9,023 nucleotides of DNA from an uncultured Ilumatobacter sp. Its GTDB lineage: Bacteria; Actinomycetota; Acidimicrobiia; Acidimicrobiales; Ilumatobacteraceae. The DNA is taken from contig CALCXK010000062.1 of the NCBI GenBank assembly GCA_937905835.1, positions 1 through 9,023 of the forward strand, read 5' to 3'. The position numbers and the translations under genes were made by a program. Of the stretch, positions 6,889-9,023 are shown one piece after another. Under the pieces are notes generated by a model. It ran no database searches, was not told where the DNA came from, and saw only the letters and a list, made by a program, of their open reading frames with translations. Each line of letters begins with the position of its first letter. Within the stretch, counting starts at the first letter, position 1.

Positions 6889-7923
6889 CTAGGGCTTGAG
6901 CACGATCTTGCCGAAGAAGTCGCTCTGCATCATCTTGTCTTGCGCCTGACCCGCTTCGGCAAGCTCGAACTCGGAATCGATGACGACCTCGAAATTTGCG
7001 CTGCAGAACATGTCCCAGACCGGGCCGAACTCTTCAGGCCGGTACGGGTCAGAACCGAAGATTTTGATGCCCGAATGAAAGAGGTAGCCGAGCGAGGGAA
7101 TCGTTGCCTCATCGCCCGAGGAGTTGCCGCAGCTGACGAGGCGCCCGCGCACTCCGAGTCCAAACAGCGACGGGCCGAAGAGCGCCGTGCCGACGTGATC
7201 GAAGACCATGTTGACCCCGGCGCCGTGCGTGACCTCACGGGCGAAACCTGCGACATCGGTCGTGCGGTTGTTGGCAACGTGATCGGCGCCGAGGGCCAAG
7301 GCGCGTTCGCATTTTTCGTCGGTTCCAGCGGTGGCGAGCACAGTGGCGCCAGCCTGTTTGGCCAACTGGATGCCCGCCGTCGACACACCTGAGCCAGCGG
7401 CGTGGATCATCACAGTTTCGCCAGCCTGGAGGTGGCCGACATCGAACAGTGCATGGGCTGCGGTCAGGAACGCTGTAGGGAATGTCGCAGCATGTTCGAG
7501 GGACATCTCGGCCGGCACGATGTACACATGCGAAGCCGGAACTAAGCACTTTTCGGCGTAGCCCCCCGCAACGGTGCCTCCGATGATGCCGAGGTCTCCG
7601 TACAGATCGCCGCGGCCGGCGAGCTTCGAGTTTTCTGCGACACCTGCGAGCGACGGATCGACAACGACACGATCACCGACCGACACATTGGTCACGGCAG
7701 TTCCGACGGCCGACACAATTCCGGCGATGTCCATGCCAGCAATGTGCGGAAATTCGAATCCAGGCATCTGGAACCAACCCGCACGTTGCACAAGGTCGAG
7801 TCGGTTCAGTGACGTGGCAGCCACGTCGACGATGACATCGCCGGCTCCCGGTTCGGGGTCGGGAACGTCGATGAACTGAAGTACCTCGGGGCCCCCAACT
7901 TCGGTGTACAACATTGCTTTCAT
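6889..7923 (-). CDS. medium-chain dehydrogenase/reductase, quinone-oxidoreductase-like, zinc lobe lost
   Basis: This 344-residue NAD(P)H-dependent oxidoreductase belongs to the medium-chain (zinc-type alcohol dehydrogenase / quinone oxidoreductase) superfamily. The GroES-like domain includes ATSLNRLDLVQRAGWF (36-51), AGMDIAGIVSAVGTAV (62-77) and GDRVVVDPSL (83-92). The nucleotide fold has HAAGSGVSTAGIQLAK (174-189), a second strand ending ATAGTDEK (197-204), and RALALGADHVANNR (207-220). The C terminus FFGKIVLKP is typical. Close relatives carry four cysteines in the loop after VVVDP. Here the loop is present (about 91-115) but has no Cys, and the catalytic zinc Cys position is Asn, so a zinc-free enzyme is expected. 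The ATG at 7923 has GGAG seven bases upstream (7934-7931) and gives the normal N terminus MKAMLYTEVGGPEV; an open frame upstream to 8187 is not protein-like. It is the first gene of the four-gene operon and divergent from the Rieske gene. Confidence 0.9.
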   Translation of the reverse strand: MKAMLYTEVGGPEVLQFIDVPDPEPGAGDVIVDVAATSLNRLDLVQRAGWFQMPGFEFPHIAGMDIAGIVSAVGTAVTNVSVGDRVVVDPSLAGVAENSKLAGRGDLYGDLGIIGGTVAGGYAEKCLVPASHVYIVPAEMSLEHAATFPTAFLTAAHALFDVGHLQAGETVMIHAAGSGVSTAGIQLAKQAGATVLATAGTDEKCERALALGADHVANNRTTDVAGFAREVTHGAGVNMVFDHVGTALFGPSLFGLGVRGRLVSCGNSSGDEATIPSLGYLFHSGIKIFGSDPYRPEEFGPVWDMFCSANFEVVIDSEFELAEAGQAQDKMMQSDFFGKIVLKP

Positions 7924-7930
7924 CGGTGAT

Positions 7931-7934
7931 CTCC
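7931..7934 (-). promoter_or_regulatory. ribosome binding site that fixes the dehydrogenase start
   Basis: GGAG on the minus strand sits seven bases before the ATG at 7923. It favours the 344-residue protein over in-frame starts further upstream, which would put coding sequence across the whole divergent spacer and into the Rieske gene. Confidence 0.65.
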
Positions 7935-7948
7935 ATGCTGACTGTCGC

Positions 7949-7978
7949 TTGCGCTCATCTACGGCACAACCGTATGGT
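7949..7978 (+). promoter_or_regulatory. weak candidate promoter of the Rieske gene, overlapping a minus-strand -10-like box
   Basis: TTGCGC (7949-7954) and TATGGT (7973-7978), 18 bases apart, form a modest plus-strand promoter match, leaving a leader of about 75 bases before the GTG at 8061. The same bases read on the minus strand give TACCAT (7979-7974), also a TAnnnT box and about 50 bases before the dehydrogenase ATG, but without a good -35. Divergent promoters sharing a -10 region would link the two units, but both matches are weak. Confidence 0.3.
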
Positions 7979-8005
7979 AAGACCAACAGACCACCACACA
8001 CGAAA

Positions 8006-8015
8006 TGTGCGCACA
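8006..8015. promoter_or_regulatory. 10-base perfect palindrome in the divergent spacer, possible operator
   Basis: TGTGCGCACA reads the same on both strands and lies in the 137-base spacer between the dehydrogenase and the Rieske oxygenase. The heptamer GCACAAC overlaps its right side (8011-8017) and occurs again at 7964-7970, 47 bases away. A dimeric repressor site is a reasonable guess, but a palindrome of this length can arise by chance, and no regulator gene is in the window. Confidence 0.3.
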
Positions 8016-8060
8016 ACATGTTCTTCATCTTCTGTTCCTCACCCCATTCAGCTGCCGCCG

Positions 8061-9023
8061 GTGAGTAGTTCTCCACTTGACGGATGCTGGTACGCCGTTG
8101 CAACCAGTGCAGCCATTGGCGACCAGCCGCACCCCATCGAAGTACGCGATCAGGCCTACGTCCTGTGGCGGGGCTCGAACGGAACACTCATTGCAGCCGC
8201 CGACCGCTGCACGCACCGCGAAGCCAAACTGTCGCTTGGCACCGTCACCGATGGCTGTCTGCACTGCCCGTACCACGGATGGTCCTTCGGCGATCAAGGC
8301 CGATGTGTCGGCGTGCCCTCGTCAGGCCCAGCGGCAACGATTGCACCCGCAGCCCACCTGACACCGCTCGCGGTCACCGAGCGCTACGGGCTGGTCTGGT
8401 TCTGCCCTTCCGAGCCCACACAACCAGTTCCGCACCTCGGAGTCGATAAGGACCCTTCGTTCACGCGTCTCAACACCACGATGGAGGTCTGGAACTGCTC
8501 GGTCACGCGGATGATCGACAACATGCTCGATGTCGCACACTTCCCCTACACACACGCCGGAACCTTCGGGCGCGAGCAAGAGCGGACTGTTCCCAACTTC
8601 ACACTCGAGCAACTCGACGACACGTTCCACGGCTACACCTACTCAGTCATCGTCAACAACGAAGGGGAGGCAAAATCGATGTCTGGGGGTGGCGACGACG
8701 TCATCGAGCTCGACATGTCGACGGGGTTTGCGCTCCCCTTCTCGGTGCGCAGCACCATGTCGTACGCGAACGGGATCGAACAAACACTGTTGATGACCGC
8801 ATCGCCCATCAGCGCAGAGCGCAGCTACTTCACCTTTGTGCTCTGGCGCAACGACGACGTCTCAACAACGGGCCAGCAGATCGTTGACTTTGAGCGAGAA
8901 GTGGCCTGCGAGGATCGCCGAATGCTCGAACAGTTCCCGGGAGAGCTCTCGCTCGATCGTGGAGCGCTCGTTGACGTCCAGTCAGACAAAGCGTCCCTCG
9001 AATGGCGTCGCCGCTACAGCGCC
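8061..9023 (+). CDS. Rieske non-heme iron oxygenase, vanillate demethylase / dicamba monooxygenase type (3' end cut off)
   Basis: This is the terminal oxygenase of a Rieske system, which uses electrons from a reductase and O2 to hydroxylate or demethylate a substrate. The 321 residues visible reach the window end without a stop. The Rieske cluster ligands are C50 and H52 (CTH) and C69 and H72 (CPYHGW), with 16 residues between H52 and C69. The mononuclear iron site is N154, D157, H160 and H165 (NMLDVAHFPYTH); the third iron ligand is probably D285 in CEDRRMLE. These positions nearly match dicamba monooxygenase (C49, H51, C68, H71, N154, H160, H165, D294), which supports the GTG at 8061. No clear ribosome binding site is seen, and the frame stays open up to an ATG at 7974, so the start is not certain. 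Only a short C-terminal part is missing. No ferredoxin or reductase is in the window. O-, N-demethylation and ring hydroxylation are all possible. Confidence 0.92.
   Translation, partial: MSSSPLDGCWYAVATSAAIGDQPHPIEVRDQAYVLWRGSNGTLIAAADRCTHREAKLSLGTVTDGCLHCPYHGWSFGDQGRCVGVPSSGPAATIAPAAHLTPLAVTERYGLVWFCPSEPTQPVPHLGVDKDPSFTRLNTTMEVWNCSVTRMIDNMLDVAHFPYTHAGTFGREQERTVPNFTLEQLDDTFHGYTYSVIVNNEGEAKSMSGGGDDVIELDMSTGFALPFSVRSTMSYANGIEQTLLMTASPISAERSYFTFVLWRNDDVSTTGQQIVDFEREVACEDRRMLEQFPGELSLDRGALVDVQSDKASLEWRRRYSA

Noticed and set aside
6823..7392. Plus-strand open frame of 189 codons opposite the dehydrogenase and O-methyltransferase
   Set aside because: It is antisense to two well-supported genes and has no motif.
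7974..8060. Earlier ATG start for the Rieske oxygenase at 7974
   Set aside because: The frame is open, but the extra 29 residues are low in family likeness; the GTG at 8061 gives ligand positions matching related enzymes. It is not fully excluded.
7924..8187. N-terminal extension of the dehydrogenase frame by 88 codons
   Set aside because: The extension is not protein-like, overlaps the start of the Rieske gene, and the ATG at 7923 has a good ribosome binding site and the family N terminus.
1..9023. CRISPR array, tRNA, insertion sequence or phage signals
   Set aside because: No regularly spaced repeats, cloverleaf-like segments, transposase frames or terminal inverted repeats were seen on reading the window.

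Overview
This is a GC-rich, densely packed bacterial window of about 9 kb. GC-ending codons, GTG starts, an F420-type luciferase-like oxidoreductase and a leaderless-looking promoter suggest a high-GC actinobacterium. By gene style it may be an Acidimicrobiia-like or mycolate-like soil or marine lineage, but that is inference; no ribosomal or marker gene is present. There is no tRNA, rRNA, CRISPR array, insertion sequence or phage gene in the window.

Left end (1-891). A small minus-strand reading frame (1-147) overlaps the end of a broken minus-strand gene (140-761). The broken gene encoded a two-helix membrane protein with an alanine-rich coiled-coil middle. It carries one frameshift and one in-frame TAG. 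A 130-base divergent spacer follows and holds a 17-base tandem repeat.

Middle (892-3340). A type-11 SAM methyltransferase (+) converges with, and overlaps, a SnoaL/NTF2-like small protein (-). That gene is divergent from an ATZ/TRZ-type amidohydrolase (+), which has a good candidate leaderless promoter. The amidohydrolase ends tail to tail with the next operon, and the two opposing stop codons share the same bases.

Main operon (7923 down to 3337, minus strand). Four tightly spaced genes encode a medium-chain quinone-oxidoreductase-like dehydrogenase, a winged-helix O-methyltransferase, a second amidohydrolase paralogous to the first, and an F420-dependent LLM-class oxidoreductase. Divergent from it, and cut by the window end, is a Rieske non-heme iron oxygenase of the vanillate demethylase / dicamba monooxygenase type.

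Taken together, the window looks like an accessory metabolic island. It has one oxygenase, two flavin- or nicotinamide-type redox enzymes, two C-N or C-X hydrolases, two methyltransferases and an NTF2-fold enzyme. This mix fits conversion of a nitrogen-containing, methylated or aromatic small molecule; direction (breakdown or synthesis) and substrate cannot be read from sequence. The most striking detail is that both amidohydrolases keep the metal ligands but have Pro where deaminases and triazine hydrolases of this superfamily carry the catalytic Glu of the HxxE motif.
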